Shown: in pieces, positions 26,386-35,227 of the stretch | Position numbering within the stretch: the stretch's first letter is position 1 | How the letters are laid out: each line of letters begins with the position of its first letter | From: Bacteroidales bacterium | Lineage (GTDB): Bacteria; Bacteroidota; Bacteroidia; Bacteroidales; Muribaculaceae | Assembly (NCBI GenBank): GCA_910575545.1 | Contig: CAJTFH010000001.1 | Coordinates: 186,001 to 250,000 of the forward strand | Length of the DNA: 64,000 nucleotides | Direction of reading: 5' to 3' | Notes under the pieces: generated by a model | Seen by the model: only the letters and a program-made list of their open reading frames with translations | Told to the model about the DNA's origin: nothing | The model's database searches: none | Made by a program: the position numbers and the translations under genes

Positions 26386-27225
26386 ATGGACAGACAGGAA
26401 CTAATCGGGAATATTGCCCGGAAACGCTCGTTTTTATGTGTCGGGCTCGATAGTGACCCGTTAAAGTTGCCGGCATGTGTCAGGGCGGATGCATCCTCTA
26501 TGGCCGAAGCCATGCTTGAATTTAATAAAAATATCATTGATGCAGTGGCGCCTTATTGTGTGGCATTCAAACCCAATACAGCATTCTATGAAGCAATGGG
26601 TGCAGAGGGATGGCAGGTGCTGGCACAGACGGTTGAATATATCCGCGCCAATTATCCCGACCAGTTCATCATTGCCGATGCAAAACGTGGCGACATAGGG
26701 AATACATCGGCTTTATATGCACGAGCATTCTTTGAAGACATGAATGTGGATGCGCTGACTGTTGCCCCTTACATGGGGTCTGATAGCGTTAAACCGTTTC
26801 TTGGCCATGATGGCAAGTGGGTCATATTACTCGCATTGACGTCTAACCCGGGGTCTCACGACTTTCAGTTCACAGAAAGTGTGGGTCTGCCTCTATATGC
26901 ACGGGTGCTTCGCACAGCACAGGAATGGGCCGGCAAAGATGAAATGATGTTCGTGGTAGGTGCTACACAGGGTGAGACTTTTGCCGATATACGCCGCCAT
27001 GCTCCAGAGCATTTTCTGCTTGTGCCTGGTGTGGGTGCCCAGGGGGGGGATCTTTCTACGGTATGTCGCTACGGTATGACCGAAGAATGCGGGCTTTTAG
27101 TAAATTCGTCGCGCGGCATCATTTTTGCTTCAAAAGAGACCGATTATGCTCAAGCTGCCGCCCAGGCTGCAAAAACATTATCAGAAGAAATGGCCGCAAT
27201 GTTGAACCAATATAGTAAAATTTAA
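26386..27225 (+). CDS. pyrF: Orotidine 5'-phosphate decarboxylase, type 2
   Basis: 279 residues, the longer type 2 form. The catalytic loop [15 protein letters not shown] carries the conserved D-x-K-x-x-D array, preceded by [10 protein letters not shown] and followed by VGATQGETF and [10 protein letters not shown]. It makes UMP from OMP, the last step of de novo pyrimidine synthesis. The glycine codons in GAQGGD create an eight-G run (27042-27049). It is followed by a gap with the pgk promoter. Confidence 0.95.
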   Translation: MDRQELIGNIARKRSFLCVGLDSDPLKLPACVRADASSMAEAMLEFNKNIIDAVAPYCVAFKPNTAFYEAMGAEGWQVLAQTVEYIRANYPDQFIIADAKRGDIGNTSALYARAFFEDMNVDALTVAPYMGSDSVKPFLGHDGKWVILLALTSNPGSHDFQFTESVGLPLYARVLRTAQEWAGKDEMMFVVGATQGETFADIRRHAPEHFLLVPGVGAQGGDLSTVCRYGMTEECGLLVNSSRGIIFASKETDYAQAAAQAAKTLSEEMAAMLNQYSKI

Positions 27226-27259
27226 CGCTCCTATTAACGCTTTTTCATTGGAAATAAGC

Positions 27260-27267
27260 TATATTTG
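27260..27267 (+). promoter_or_regulatory. -7 promoter element of pgk
   Basis: TATATTTG lies 65 bases upstream of the pgk ATG. No TTTG with the usual spacing was seen. Confidence 0.5.
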
Positions 27268-27332
27268 TCAGCGCTAAGAGCAAATGTATTGTTATTCAAT
27301 TACTGAATCCAACTTAAAACATCATAAATAAA

Positions 27333-28586
27333 ATGACAATCGACAACTACAATTTCGCAGGCAAAAAAGCCATTGTGCGTGTTGACTTCAATGTGCCTCT
27401 GGATGAAAACGGCCATATCACCGATGATACCCGTATCCGTGGTGCACTTCCCACTCTCAAAAAGATTCTTGAAGATGGCGGAAGCCTCATCATCATGTCG
27501 CATATGGGCAAACCCAAAGGGAAGGTCAATCCGAAATTCTCTTTGGCTCAAATTAAAGACGATGTTGCCAAAGCCCTCGGCCGGGATGTGACATTCGCTC
27601 CTGACTGCGCAAACGCTGCTGAGGCAGCTGCAAACCTCAAACCGGGTGAAGTACTGCTGCTCGAGAATCTCCGTTTCTATCCCGAAGAGGAGGGTAAACC
27701 TGTAGGTATCGACAAAGAGGATCCCGCATATGACGCAGCTAAAAAGGAGATGAAAGAGCGTCAGAAAGAGTTCGCAAAAACTTTAGCATCATATGCCGAT
27801 GTTTATGTTAACGACGCATTCGGCACAGCTCACCGCAAACATGCATCGACAGCTGTCGTGGCCGATTATTTCAATGCTGACGACAAGATGCTCGGCTATC
27901 TGATGGAGAAAGAGGTTACCGCTGTAGACAAAATCCTCAGCGATATTAAACGTCCGTTCACCGCCATTATGGGTGGTTCGAAAGTGTCGACTAAAATCGG
28001 CATTATCGAGAACCTCATGGATAAGGTTGACAACCTGATTCTTTGCGGTGGCATGACATATACATTTGCCAAAGCCATGGGCGGCAATGTGGGTAATTCA
28101 ATCTGCGAAGAGGACAAACTCGACCTTGCCCGTGACATTATGACAAAGGCTAAGGAAAAAGGTGTAAATCTTGTTCTTGGCACGGATTGTGTTGCTGCTG
28201 ACAGCTTCTCGAATGACGCCAACACTAAGATTGTTTCGGTTATGGATATTCCTGAAGGTTGGGAAGGCCTGGATGCAGGTCCCGAAACCCGCAAGGCTTT
28301 CGCTAATGTAATTCGCAATGCGAAAACTATCCTTTGGAACGGCCCTGCCGGTGTGTTTGAATTCGACAATTTCACTGCCGGATCGCGTGCTATTGCCGAG
28401 GCGATTGTTGAGGCGACCAATAACGGAGCGTTCTCACTTGTAGGCGGCGGTGATTCTGTTGCATGTGTCAACAAGTTCGGTCTTGCCGATCAAGTGTCGT
28501 ATGTATCGACCGGCGGCGGTGCTCTTCTCGAAGCTATCGAGGGGAAAATCCTTCCTGGGATCGCAGCAATCAGAGGCGATAAATAA
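27333..28586 (+). CDS. pgk: Phosphoglycerate kinase
   Basis: 417 residues. The N-terminal [42 protein letters not shown] and [14 protein letters not shown] are standard, as are [22 protein letters not shown] and the nucleotide-binding [10 protein letters not shown] at the C-terminus. It transfers phosphate from 1,3-bisphosphoglycerate to ADP in glycolysis. It appears monocistronic, with its own -7 box and a strong terminator. Confidence 0.97.
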   Translation: MTIDNYNFAGKKAIVRVDFNVPLDENGHITDDTRIRGALPTLKKILEDGGSLIIMSHMGKPKGKVNPKFSLAQIKDDVAKALGRDVTFAPDCANAAEAAANLKPGEVLLLENLRFYPEEEGKPVGIDKEDPAYDAAKKEMKERQKEFAKTLASYADVYVNDAFGTAHRKHASTAVVADYFNADDKMLGYLMEKEVTAVDKILSDIKRPFTAIMGGSKVSTKIGIIENLMDKVDNLILCGGMTYTFAKAMGGNVGNSICEEDKLDLARDIMTKAKEKGVNLVLGTDCVAADSFSNDANTKIVSVMDIPEGWEGLDAGPETRKAFANVIRNAKTILWNGPAGVFEFDNFTAGSRAIAEAIVEATNNGAFSLVGGGDSVACVNKFGLADQVSYVSTGGGALLEAIEGKILPGIAAIRGDK

Positions 28587-28609
28587 TTTTTACGACCTGC
28601 TTATATAAT

Positions 28610-28652
28610 ACGGAGGCACACAGGCCTTTACCGGCCTGTGTGCCTCCGTTAT
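28610..28652 (+). terminator. Terminator of pgk
   Basis: A 17-base perfect stem (28610-28626 with 28633-28649) has a 6-base loop. A GTG at 28638 that could extend the next ORF lies in the 3' arm of this hairpin. Confidence 0.85.
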
Positions 28653-28682
28653 GATTATAACAGACAACCGAATAAAGGCGTC

Positions 28683-29882
28683 ATGATGGTCAATGATGAG
28701 TTTCGCCGGTTTGTTGACCGGCACAGAAATGAAGATGTCGCTAAATTGCGGCTTAAATATCACTGCTGCGGACAAGCATGGGTCGAGGCCGCTATCAACC
28801 ACATCGAATGCCTGAAAAAATGCGGGCGTAAGTTCGGTGCATTCCAACCCGAGCTTATGACATCGCCGCTTTCGGTTGAGCAGGCCACATCAGAAAGTGT
28901 AGCGCGTCTGCATGCCGCGATTGCCAAAGAGACAGTGGCTAATCCGAAGCGGATTCTTGACATGACATGCGGCATGGGAATTGATTTGCGGGCCATATCC
29001 GAGGCTCTCTCATGCAAGGCTGTCGGTATAGAACTATCGGAATCGGGTGCCGAGACCGCTCGATATAACTTCAGAGACAATCCTGACGTGGCTATAATAA
29101 CCGGCGATTCGGTTGAATGGTTAAAGAAATATGACGGCGATAAGTTTGACCTGGTGTTTATAGATCCGGCGCGGAGGGGTGAGAATGGAGAACGGGTCTA
29201 CAATATCCGTGATTGCCGTCCAGACTTGATGGGGTTGTTGCCATTGCTGGCATCAAAATGCCGGTATGCAATGGCAAAACTGTCACCGATGCTCGATATT
29301 ACACAGACGCTACGCGATTTGCCACAAGCTCGAAAGCTTTATGTGGCCGAGGAGGGCGGGGAATGCCGAGAACTGCTTGCGTTGCTTGATTTTGAGCGGT
29401 CAGACAACCATGTTGAAATAGTGGTCACCGACGGGGCGGCCGAATATCGGTTTGACCCGGAAGACGAGCGCTCGGCGCGTGAAACCTTCGCACATCCGGT
29501 TGTGGGTGATTTCTTGTTTGAACCTGGCGCTGCCGCCATGAAAGCGGCTCCGTTTGGGCTGTTGTGCCGCAGCAACGGCTTGAAGAAACTGCATTGCAAC
29601 ACGCACCTGTTTGTTGCGGCAGCAGTGGTCGGCAATTTGCCAGGCAAATGGTATAGGATTGACGGTGTGTCGGATATGTCATCCCGCTCATTGAAAGCTC
29701 TTGGCAAACGGCTGGGCAGGGCAGATGTGGCCGTGCGTAACCATCCGCTGCGACCGGAAGAGATGCAGAAACGGCTTGGCATTAAATCCGGTGGCCGTCA
29801 CAGGCTGATAGGCTGCACCACCGGAGATGCCGCGTCGCGCACTGAGAGCGGGGTAGTGCTGGTGTTGTCGCGATGCGAATAA
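28683..29882 (+). CDS. Class I SAM-dependent methyltransferase (THUMP-like domain family)
   Basis: 399 residues from the ATG at 28683 (or 28686). The helical N-terminus LRLKYHCCGQAWVEAAINHI precedes a Rossmann methyltransferase core with motif I ILDMTCGMGIDLRAI, KAVGIELSESGAETARYN and DLVFIDPARRGENGERVYN. The C-terminal third (from about 290) resembles the THUMP-like domain seen in uncharacterised RNA methyltransferases. The DPAR motif is usual in this Bacteroidetes family. The substrate is unknown, with RNA the best guess. It converges on smpB with a 13-base gap. Confidence 0.82.
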   Translation: MMVNDEFRRFVDRHRNEDVAKLRLKYHCCGQAWVEAAINHIECLKKCGRKFGAFQPELMTSPLSVEQATSESVARLHAAIAKETVANPKRILDMTCGMGIDLRAISEALSCKAVGIELSESGAETARYNFRDNPDVAIITGDSVEWLKKYDGDKFDLVFIDPARRGENGERVYNIRDCRPDLMGLLPLLASKCRYAMAKLSPMLDITQTLRDLPQARKLYVAEEGGECRELLALLDFERSDNHVEIVVTDGAAEYRFDPEDERSARETFAHPVVGDFLFEPGAAAMKAAPFGLLCRSNGLKKLHCNTHLFVAAAVVGNLPGKWYRIDGVSDMSSRSLKALGKRLGRADVAVRNHPLRPEEMQKRLGIKSGGRHRLIGCTTGDAASRTESGVVLVLSRCE

Positions 29883-29895
29883 TTTCTGAAGCGGG

Positions 29896-30351
29896 TCATC
29901 TCTTCTGGAACATGCGGGCCATGTCGCGCTTGTCGTCGCGCTCTTTGATGGCCTGACGTTTGTCATATTCCTTTTTGCCCCTGGCTATGCCTATGACGAG
30001 TTTGGCATAGCCTTTTTCGCTTATGAACATGCGCAGAGGAATTATGGAGAACCCCGATTCTTTGCCGTTTTTCTCGATGCGGGCAATCTCTTTTTTGTTT
30101 AGCAGCAGCTTGCGGTCGCGCCGCTCGGTGTGGTTGTTATAGGTGCCGTAGAAATATTCTGCGATATACATGTTTTTCACCCAAACTTCTCCGTTGTTAA
30201 CATAACAGAATGTGTCGACTAACGATGCTTTACCCTGACGGATTGATTTTATCTCTGTACCGGTCAAAACCAGCCCCGCAGTGAAGGTCTCAGATATGGC
30301 ATAGTCGAAAGTGGCACGACGGTTTTTTATGTTTACTTCTTTGAATTTCAT
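29896..30351 (-). CDS. smpB: SsrA-binding protein SmpB
   Basis: 151 residues, the usual size. [40 protein letters not shown] and [12 protein letters not shown] are the expected core, with a basic C-terminal tail ([19 protein letters not shown]). It delivers tmRNA to stalled ribosomes. It is nine bases downstream of the Yip1-like gene on the same strand and is probably read from that gene's promoter. Confidence 0.95.
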   Translation of the reverse strand: MKFKEVNIKNRRATFDYAISETFTAGLVLTGTEIKSIRQGKASLVDTFCYVNNGEVWVKNMYIAEYFYGTYNNHTERRDRKLLLNKKEIARIEKNGKESGFSIIPLRMFISEKGYAKLVIGIARGKKEYDKRQAIKERDDKRDMARMFQKR

Positions 30352-30360
30352 CGTAATATA

Positions 30361-30996
30361 TTATACTAAAGAATGCAGGAGGAAAGAGATTAGATAAGGT
30401 GAACCGAGGATAAAGGCTGTGGCTATAATCATAAATATACCCTCATGACGCTCATCCACACCGACATATTTCCAGCCTTTCCATATGATGAATATAACAT
30501 AGAACGGAAGGAACTCGATCAAAGCGATACGCACTTTAACTATATTAGCCACTAGAGTAATCATGCCGAGAAAGGTCAGTGAATACATGGTCATTGCCAT
30601 CAGTCGCCCGCGTAATACCGGTTTGCCCCGGCTTAATAATTTAGGCATATAGAACTGAAAGCCGTAGCGGGAAACCAACGAGCCAAGGAAAAGAGACACA
30701 AATGTAATCAAGGCTCTTTGTAGCGCTCCGAGAAAATCCGGGCCTCCGTCGTATAACATCCTTACAAAAGCCGAACTGGCACAAATGCCTATGATTGGCA
30801 GAAAACATGCATAATAGTCGCACATGGCGCGACGTTCTTCCCAGGCCTCCTCAGACACTTCAGCCTCGCCAGGTGCTGTGGCTATATCAGCAGTACGCAA
30901 TTCATCAAAATCGCGTTCCATGTCGGCTTGCACATCTTCCCATCCTTTGGCAGGGGAAAAAATCAGCTGTATGAGATTTTTCAGATATTCACCCAT
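30361..30996 (-). CDS. Yip1/DUF1282-like integral membrane protein
   Basis: 211 residues from the ATG at 30996 (MGEYLKNLIQLIFSPAKGWE). A longer reading would start at a TTG at 31062, upstream of the promoter at 31014-31045. An N-terminal amphipathic part and an acidic segment (AEVSEEAWEERR) are followed by about five membrane helices. The IFSPAKGWEDV start is typical of bacterial Yip1-domain proteins, whose function is unclear. It is first in a two-gene unit with smpB. Confidence 0.75.
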   Translation of the reverse strand: MGEYLKNLIQLIFSPAKGWEDVQADMERDFDELRTADIATAPGEAEVSEEAWEERRAMCDYYACFLPIIGICASSAFVRMLYDGGPDFLGALQRALITFVSLFLGSLVSRYGFQFYMPKLLSRGKPVLRGRLMAMTMYSLTFLGMITLVANIVKVRIALIEFLPFYVIFIIWKGWKYVGVDERHEGIFMIIATAFILGSPYLISFLLHSLV

Positions 30997-31013
30997 AGAA
31001 AATTCTTTAACTG

Positions 31014-31045
31014 CAAAGTTACGAAATCCGCAGTTCTTAGCCAAA
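31014..31045 (-). promoter_or_regulatory. Promoter of the Yip1-like gene and smpB
   Basis: On the minus strand TTTG (31045-31042), exactly 20 bases, then TAACTTTG (31021-31014): a full consensus match. Confidence 0.8.
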
Positions 31046-31142
31046 GAAGTTATGAAAGGCAATTTCCACTTTGAGGATCTTAACTATGTAAGGGTTCATA
31101 GTAGTTAACCCAAAGTAAAAGACTCACGTACATGATTAAAAA

Positions 31143-31168
31143 CCCCAATATTTTCGGTAATTTTGGGG
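31143..31168 (+). other. Short inverted repeat at the start of the PH-like gene
   Basis: CCCCAA (31143-31148) can pair with TTGGGG (31163-31168), directly abutting the ATG at 31170. It could mask the ribosome entry site. Confidence 0.3.
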
Positions 31169-31169
31169 A

Positions 31170-31589
31170 ATGGAAAAGGTATATAAATCAAAAGTCGCCA
31201 AATGGTATCTTTGGACTTGCATTAGTATGACTCTTGCATTTGTGGGTTCGATATATCTAAGCTATAAATCGACATGGGTTCTTTTGATAAATGTTGTATT
31301 TATGGGCTTCTGCCTATGGCTTATGTTTGATATTTTATTACATACGGATTACACAATAAAGGGGGGTATATTGCATATCCGATGCGGTTTTTTGTTCCGT
31401 ATGGATTTGCCGGTGTGCAAAATCTCAGAAATAACACATAAATCAACAATACTTTCGTCGCCAGCCCTATCAGCAAAACGTATAGGATTGAGATATGGCA
31501 GAAAGAGTTGGGTTTATATTTCACCTGAAAATCAAGAGGATTTTATAGCAGATATCAAATCAATAAATCCGGAAATCACAATAGACTAA
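31170..31589 (+). CDS. Small membrane protein with PH-like domain
   Basis: 139 residues. Two N-terminal helices (about 13-33 and 36-57) are followed by a cytoplasmic PH-like module (HTDYTIKGGILHIRCGFLFR ... RYGRKSWVYISPENQEDFI), the layout of short bacterial PH-domain proteins. I infer membrane association; no partner is evident. A 6-base inverted repeat ends just before the start codon. No consensus promoter was found. Confidence 0.65.
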   Translation: MEKVYKSKVAKWYLWTCISMTLAFVGSIYLSYKSTWVLLINVVFMGFCLWLMFDILLHTDYTIKGGILHIRCGFLFRMDLPVCKISEITHKSTILSSPALSAKRIGLRYGRKSWVYISPENQEDFIADIKSINPEITID

Positions 31590-31594
31590 AATCC

Positions 31595-31690
31595 CCACTG
31601 ACCCAGCTGCTGCTCGTATCAAGGGCGAACAGGGTGGCGCTGCCGAGGTTGATTCCGACGGGGTCAAAGGCTTGGCGTCTGACAGATTAA
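31595..31690. repeat. GC-rich orphan block, possible interspersed repeat or gene remnant
   Basis: A GC-rich stretch in otherwise A/T-rich spacer DNA. On the minus strand it reads openly as QAFDPVGINLGSATLFALD and then SSSWVSGDF before a stop, and it is also open in other frames. It has no start codon context. It may be a remnant of an inserted element or a recurrent repeat. Confidence 0.35.
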
Positions 31691-31706
31691 TATTTGGAGA
31701 AAGAGG

Positions 31707-31738
31707 GTTGCGGGGTTGGGCAAAGTTGAGTAACTTTG
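31707..31738 (+). promoter_or_regulatory. Promoter of the DUF5606 gene
   Basis: GTTG (31707-31710), a 20-base spacer, TAACTTTG (31731-31738), 76 bases upstream of the ATG. Confidence 0.75.
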
Positions 31739-31814
31739 CAGAAAAGAATATGCGGCAACGGTTTGGCCGGCCGCTGAAGATTATTAGTTTAGATTTTTAA
31801 GAAAACTGACAACA

Positions 31815-32261
31815 ATGTTGAAGAGAATCCTTTCAATTTCAGGGAAACCGGGGCTTTACCGCTTGGTCAGCCAAGGTAAAAATATGCTTATCGTAGAAAG
31901 CCTGACCAACGGCAAACGTATGCCTGCATATGCGCGTGATAAAGTTGTTTCTCTCGGTGATATTTCAATCTATACGGTTGAAGATGACGAGCCTTTGTCG
32001 GAGGTGCTCGAGAAGGTAAAGCAGACAAACAACGGGCAGCCGGTGGACGTAAAAGCTATGAATGACGGTGCATTACGCGAGTATTTCAAGACTATTCTGC
32101 CGGAGTATGATGAGGATCGTGTTTATACCACCGATATCCGCAAACTTCTGAGTTGGTATAACCAGCTTATCGCTGCCGATGTGACAGACTTCAAAGACAG
32201 CGAAATCGCAGAAGACCAGGCTGCTGAAGCAGCCGATGAAGCTGAAACTGAAAAGAAATAG
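31815..32261 (+). CDS. DUF5606 domain protein
   Basis: 148 residues. The start MLKRILSISGKPGLYRLVSQG and the segments ESLTNGKRMPAYARDKV and DISIYTVEDDEPLSEVL are typical of this small cytosolic family found across Bacteroidetes. The C-terminal 25 residues are very acidic and probably disordered. The biochemical role is unknown. It is the first gene after a strong promoter and lies 13 bases upstream of the kinase/RapZ-C fusion, so the three genes to 34505 probably form an operon. Confidence 0.8.
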   Translation: MLKRILSISGKPGLYRLVSQGKNMLIVESLTNGKRMPAYARDKVVSLGDISIYTVEDDEPLSEVLEKVKQTNNGQPVDVKAMNDGALREYFKTILPEYDEDRVYTTDIRKLLSWYNQLIAADVTDFKDSEIAEDQAAEAADEAETEKK

Positions 32262-32274
32262 TTTTTGCGAACAT

Positions 32275-33762
32275 ATGAGGGCGGAAGAGAAACTTGCACA
32301 GCTTTATGAAGAGAAATTCGGAACCGCACCCGCTAATGTTGCGCCATTGGCGGGTGCGGGTTCTAACCGCCGATATTTCAGGCTGTCGGGTTATATGCAT
32401 AAAGGTGGAGGGGAGACGGTTATAGGGACAATCGGTACTGACCGGGATGAGAACCTGGCGTTTATCGAATTATCGCATCATTTTGCATCGAAAGGTTTGC
32501 CTGTGCCAGGAGTTTTGGCTGTTGGTAATGACGGTCTCGCTTATCTTCAGGAAGATTTGGGCGGCGAATCGTTGTATGACGCGATTGCCCATGGTAGGCA
32601 AAGCGGCGGGTTTACGATAGACGAGCAGGAGTTGCTTGCCAAGACGATAAAGATGCTACCGCATGTGCAGTTCACCGGCAGCGAGGGGTTGGATTTTTCG
32701 GTGTGTTATCCACAAGAGGCGATGGATGCCAAGATGGTCAGCCGTGACCTAAACTATTTCAATTATGATTTTCTGAAACCCTCGGGACTTGAATTTTCAG
32801 AATCCCGGCTTGATGATGAGTTCGATAAACTGTCGGAGACATTGATGCGACGCGCTTCTGAAGCCTCGGCATTCATGGTACGCGATTTCCAGAGCCGAAA
32901 TGTGATGCTGGTGGAGAATGCCCCTTTTTTGATTGATTTCCAAGGTGGGAGACGAGGCCCGGAGGAATATGACGTGGCGTCGTTTTTATGGCAGGCCCGG
33001 GCTAATATCCCGGAAAACCTGCGCGATGTTCTGATTGAGGAATATATCAATGAGGCACGGATGGTATCTCAGGACTTCAATGAAAACAAGTTCCGGGAAT
33101 ATCTGCCATTTTTTGTGCTGTTCAGAATGCTTCAGACGCTTGGAGCCTATGGGTTCAGGGGATGGATTGAGGGAAAACCGCATTTTATAAAAAGCATACC
33201 TACCGCACTGACCAACCTGCGGGAGCATCTGCATTCTACAGTGTTTTGCGAGAAGTTCCCATATCTGAATGAAATTATCAACCGTTTGCCGGAATTGCCA
33301 AAGGTGGTAGAAACAACCAGATTGAGTTCTATCTGTAGCTATGATGGCTTGACAGTGATTGTGGGCAGTTTCTCATATAAACGTGGGATGCCGGTTGATT
33401 TGTCGGGCAATGGCGGCGGCTTTATCTTTGATTGCCGTGCAATACATAATCCCGGACGATACGACCCTTATAAACATTTGACCGGAAGAGATGAACCGGT
33501 CAGACGTTTCCTGGAAGAAGAGGGGAGGATTGACGGATTCATCTCCCATGCTAAAGCATTGTCAGACGCATCGGTTGAAACATATCTACGACGTGGATTC
33601 AATTCGCTTTGCGTTTATTTCGGGTGCACCGGGGGGCAACACCGGTCGGTTTATTCAGCGGAAGCATTGGCTGCACATATTGCAAAAAGCTATCCTCAAG
33701 TAAGGGTAGTGCTGTATCACCGAGAGCAGGATATTCTGGAAATTAAGGAGGCGGATATATGA
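32275..33762 (+). CDS. Amino-sugar-kinase-like phosphotransferase fused to RapZ C-terminal domain
   Basis: 495 residues from the ATG at 32275; an upstream ATG at 32236 lies inside the previous gene. Residues about 1-330 are an aminoglycoside-phosphotransferase fold close to AmgK: GAGSNRRYFRL loop (27-37), catalytic MVRDFQSRNVMLV with D204 and N209, and metal-binding LIDFQGGRRGP with D221. Residues about 358-485 match the RapZ C-terminal domain: SFSYKRGMPVD, FDCRAIHNPG, LTGRDEPV and CTGGQHRSVYSAE. The RapZ P-loop kinase half is absent. AmgK phosphorylates MurNAc/GlcNAc at C1 and RapZ-C senses GlcN6P in enterobacteria, so an allosterically controlled sugar kinase is inferred. Its last four bases overlap the MurU-like gene. 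Confidence 0.85.
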   Translation: MRAEEKLAQLYEEKFGTAPANVAPLAGAGSNRRYFRLSGYMHKGGGETVIGTIGTDRDENLAFIELSHHFASKGLPVPGVLAVGNDGLAYLQEDLGGESLYDAIAHGRQSGGFTIDEQELLAKTIKMLPHVQFTGSEGLDFSVCYPQEAMDAKMVSRDLNYFNYDFLKPSGLEFSESRLDDEFDKLSETLMRRASEASAFMVRDFQSRNVMLVENAPFLIDFQGGRRGPEEYDVASFLWQARANIPENLRDVLIEEYINEARMVSQDFNENKFREYLPFFVLFRMLQTLGAYGFRGWIEGKPHFIKSIPTALTNLREHLHSTVFCEKFPYLNEIINRLPELPKVVETTRLSSICSYDGLTVIVGSFSYKRGMPVDLSGNGGGFIFDCRAIHNPGRYDPYKHLTGRDEPVRRFLEEEGRIDGFISHAKALSDASVETYLRRGFNSLCVYFGCTGGQHRSVYSAEALAAHIAKSYPQVRVVLYHREQDILEIKEADI

Positions 33763-34505
33763 AAGCCATGATTTTTGCCGCGGGCATAGGCTCGCGTTTG
33801 AAACCGTTTACTGATTATCATCCTAAAGCGCTTGCGACGGTAGGAAAGATTCCGATGCTGGAACGGGTGATTTTGAAGTTGAAAGATGCCGGAATCAGAC
33901 AAATGGTTGTGAATGTGCATCATTTCGCAAATCAGATAACCGATTTCCTGAAAGCGAATGGGGATTTCGGTTGTGATATTGCCATAAGCGATGAAAGGCG
34001 ATTATTGCTTGACACCGGAGGCGGACTGTTAAATGCCCGGAAGTTGTTTGATTCGTATAACGAGCCAATTCTCTTACACAATGCAGACATCCTGACCGAT
34101 TTTCAAATAAATGACATGCTGCAATTCCATGAAACAACAAATTCAGATGTCACATTGATGGTCAGCCGCAGGGAATCGTCTCGTATGCTTTATTTTAATG
34201 CCTGCGGGCTGTTGCATGGGTGGCAGAATTTGAAAACAGGAGAGATAAAGCCTGAAGGTTTTGTTCCAGTAATCGAACTTAATCCATTGGCATTCGGCGG
34301 TGTGCATATTGTGAATCCAGGAATATTTGAGTTATTGTCGGAATATAAGGCAACACAGGGAGATGTGTTTTCTATAATTCCGTTTTATCTGGCAAACCTT
34401 CACAATTTGACTATATCCGGGTTTCAGCCCAAAGAACCATTCAGATGGTTTGATGTAGGGAGCGCATCAAAGCTCGCAGAGGCTGACAGGGAATTTAACA
34501 TATAG
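33759..34505 (+). CDS. murU: MurU-like sugar-1-phosphate nucleotidyltransferase
   Basis: 248 residues. The nucleotidyltransferase signature AAGIGSRLKPFTDYHPKALA is at 7-26, followed by VNVHHFANQI, LLDTGGGLLNAR and LLHNADILTDF. The closest known scheme is MurU, which couples MurNAc-1-phosphate with UTP to give UDP-MurNAc in peptidoglycan recycling; RmlA/GlmU-like relatives are alternatives. The four-base ATGA overlap with the AmgK-like fusion gene supports kinase-then-uridylyltransferase action in one pathway. Confidence 0.82.
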   Translation: MKAMIFAAGIGSRLKPFTDYHPKALATVGKIPMLERVILKLKDAGIRQMVVNVHHFANQITDFLKANGDFGCDIAISDERRLLLDTGGGLLNARKLFDSYNEPILLHNADILTDFQINDMLQFHETTNSDVTLMVSRRESSRMLYFNACGLLHGWQNLKTGEIKPEGFVPVIELNPLAFGGVHIVNPGIFELLSEYKATQGDVFSIIPFYLANLHNLTISGFQPKEPFRWFDVGSASKLAEADREFNI

Positions 34506-34619
34506 TTTTACATAAGCTGGTCAACAAAAATAATCTGTATTATTCATTGGCCAACCCATCTTTTCAACAAGCCAGGGGATGTAAAGCCCATATGACATGG
34601 GGAAATTATAGCGATAAAA

Positions 34620-34651
34620 TTTGGGCAGGTGAGAGGGAATGGTTAAATTTG
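34620..34651 (+). promoter_or_regulatory. Promoter of the DUF3127 gene
   Basis: TTTG (34620-34623), 20 bases, TAAATTTG (34644-34651): full consensus, 36 bases ahead of the ATG. Confidence 0.8.
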
Positions 34652-34686
34652 TATCTGAAATAACAATACCAAGATTTTAATAAAAA

Positions 34687-35097
34687 ATGGAAGTAACCGG
34701 AAAAATCATAGTGGCTCTTCCCGAAATGTCGGGTACATCAAAAGCCGGCAACGCATGGAAGAAACGCGAATATGTGCTTGAAACACAAGAAACTTATCCA
34801 CGCAAGATTCATTTCGACTTTTTTGGAGAACGTGCCGATCAGTTCCCGTTGAACGTGGGGGATGTTATTAAACTGAGTTTTGATATCGAGAGCCGTGAGT
34901 ATAATGGCCGTTGGTTTACAAGCATACGTGGTTGGAAATCAGAACCAGCCAGCGCAGCAGGCACAGCTGCAGCTCCAGTTGCAGCCGGTCAGGCATTTCC
35001 GGAACCTCCCGTAAGCGCTCCGGCATATTCCGCATCTGCTGCACCTGCATATCCTGGCGCAAATGAATCTGCCCCGAATGATGACCTTCCGTTTTGA
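34687..35097 (+). CDS. DUF3127 protein with SSB-like acidic tip
   Basis: 136 residues. The N-terminal 85 residues (MEVTGKIIVALPEMSGTSKA ... GRWFTSIRGWK) form an OB-like beta domain of the DUF3127 family. A low-complexity linker rich in A, P and S follows, and the protein ends NDDLPF, which closely resembles the DDIPF tip with which SSB recruits replication and repair proteins. A single-stranded nucleic acid-binding role is inferred; the family itself is uncharacterised. It is monocistronic with a consensus promoter and a strong terminator. Confidence 0.8.
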   Translation: MEVTGKIIVALPEMSGTSKAGNAWKKREYVLETQETYPRKIHFDFFGERADQFPLNVGDVIKLSFDIESREYNGRWFTSIRGWKSEPASAAGTAAAPVAAGQAFPEPPVSAPAYSASAAPAYPGANESAPNDDLPF

Positions 35098-35116
35098 CCG
35101 TACGCATGACAGAGAT

Positions 35117-35156
35117 AACGAAAAAAGCCTGACAAAATTTGTCAGGTTTTTTCGTT
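35117..35156. terminator. Bidirectional terminator
   Basis: AACGAAAAAA and TTTTTTCGTT flank CCTGACAAA (35128-35136) paired with TTTGTCAGG (35138-35146). It lies between the convergent DUF3127 and holB genes. Confidence 0.8.
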
Positions 35157-35227
35157 ATACGGTATTTAAGTCGTAATGCGGATTATTCTTGCTTAGAACG
35201 TGTCGATATATTAAAGGCTATTGTCAA

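Noticed and set aside
27042-27049. Eight-G run in pyrF as a phase-variation site
   Set aside because: It encodes the conserved GAQGGD motif by two GGG codons with flanking G; an essential biosynthetic enzyme is an unlikely switch target.
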